Source: an uncultured Porphyromonadaceae bacterium
GTDB lineage: Bacteria > Bacteroidota > Bacteroidia > Bacteroidales > Muribaculaceae
Length of the DNA: 7,231 nucleotides
Direction: 5' to 3'
Assembly (NCBI GenBank): GCA_947174225.1
Contig: CAMWIF010000131.1
Location: 1 to 7,231, forward strand
The notes under the pieces are model-generated. The model ran no database searches, was not told the DNA's origin, and was given only the letters and a program-made list of their open reading frames with translations. The number at the start of each line of letters is the position of its first letter. Position 1 is the first letter of the stretch. The translations under genes were made by a program, and so were the position numbers. Below, one piece after another: positions 6,602-7,231 of this stretch.

Positions 6602-7231
6602 ATGAAGGAAATAAATATATCCCCTGCCAACAGGGTGAACGAGATAAAGGAATATTGGTTTGCCGGCAAGATGCGAGAGGTTGCCCGTATGAATGCCGAA
6701 GGACTTGACGTGGTATCGTTAGGTGTGGGTGGTCCCGACAGGATGCCTGCCGTGGAGGTGGTTGAGACGCTCTGCGACTATGCACATAAGGAGGGGAATC
6801 ATACGTATCAGATCGCTTCCGGTATTCCGGCGCTTCGCCAGGCTATGAGCAGGTGGTATAAGAGGCACTATGATGTTGACCTGAACCCCGACTCGGAAAT
6901 TCTGCCCTTAATCGGATCGAAGGAGGGTGTTCTGCACGTAAGCCTCGCATTTGTCAATCCCGGCGATAAGGTACTGGTGCCTAATCCGGGTTATATGACC
7001 TATTCCGGCGTGAGCAAAATGCTTGGTGCCGAGATAGTGAATTATGACCTGTTGGCTGACAAGGGCTGGATGCCCGATTTTGATCAGCTTGAACGTCTTG
7101 CCGAGGAGGGTGGCATTAAACTGATGTGGGTGAATTATCCGAATATGCCTACGGGTGCCACTGCCGGAACGGAACTGTTTGAAAAACTCGTAGACTTCGG
7201 ACGGCGTCACGGCATAGTCATTGTGCATGAC
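6602..7231 (+). CDS. Class I PLP aminotransferase (aspartate/aromatic or LL-DAP aminotransferase-like), 3'-truncated
   Basis: The frame is open from the ATG at 6602 to the window end: 210 codons, roughly half of a family member of about 390-400 residues. It is fold-type I, class I/II. Visible elements are VSLGVGGPD at 38-46, the phosphate-binding GSKEGV at 105-110, VPNPGYMTY at 126-134, VNYPNMPTGA at 177-186, and a final Asp210 in IVIVHD that should pair with the PLP pyridine nitrogen. The Schiff-base Lys lies beyond the window. Met182 sits just before PTG, where class I enzymes usually have the Asn that contacts the cofactor hydroxyl. It is separated from pheA by 28 T-rich bases with no terminator or Shine-Dalgarno sequence, so co-transcription is likely. 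Transamination of phenylpyruvate (and 4-hydroxyphenylpyruvate) fits the context. Aspartate or diaminopimelate specificity cannot be ruled out, so no symbol is given. Confidence 0.9.
   Translation, partial: MKEINISPANRVNEIKEYWFAGKMREVARMNAEGLDVVSLGVGGPDRMPAVEVVETLCDYAHKEGNHTYQIASGIPALRQAMSRWYKRHYDVDLNPDSEILPLIGSKEGVLHVSLAFVNPGDKVLVPNPGYMTYSGVSKMLGAEIVNYDLLADKGWMPDFDQLERLAEEGGIKLMWVNYPNMPTGATAGTELFEKLVDFGRRHGIVIVHD

Noticed and set aside
6908..7228. 106-codon minus-strand open frame at the right end
   Set aside because: The plus strand here encodes clear aminotransferase motifs (GSKEGV, NPGYMTY, NYPNMPTGA) without a stop, so the minus frame is a shadow.

Overview
The window is a compact run of five same-strand (+) genes for amino acid biosynthesis, cut at both ends. 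In order it holds: the C-terminal five-sixths of a MalY/PatB-type PLP C-S lyase, a complete metF, a complete full-length cobalamin-dependent metH, a complete stand-alone prephenate dehydratase (pheA), and the N-terminal half of a class I aminotransferase. Coding density is near-total. The only non-coding stretches are 90 bp before metH and 28 bp before the last gene. I see no tRNA, rRNA, insertion sequence, CRISPR array or convincing terminator.

The organism is most likely a member of Bacteroidota, probably order Bacteroidales. None of the visible starts is preceded by a purine-rich Shine-Dalgarno sequence, GC is moderate (about 37-58% in 60-bp blocks counted by hand), and the PheA and final aminotransferase sequences resemble Bacteroidales versions as I remember them. 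This is inference; no database was searched.

The first three genes form a methionine module. The PatB-like lyase can release homocysteine from cystathionine, MetF makes 5-methyl-tetrahydrofolate, and MetH uses that methyl group (via B12) to turn homocysteine into methionine. The last two genes form a phenylalanine module. PheA turns prephenate into phenylpyruvate, and the aminotransferase is a plausible candidate for the transamination that follows. In relatives such a pair is often followed by DAHP synthase/chorismate mutase and prephenate dehydrogenase, but the window ends too early to see this.

The genes are tightly linked: patB/metF overlap by 4 nt (ATGA) and metH/pheA overlap by 1 nt (TGATG). 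The methionine and phenylalanine modules are therefore probably co-transcribed and translationally coupled. The best candidate regulatory region is the metF-metH gap, which carries an imperfect tandem repeat. I found no undescribed system. The points worth a second look are the joined operon, that repeat, and substitutions at usually conserved ligand positions in MetH, PheA and the final aminotransferase.
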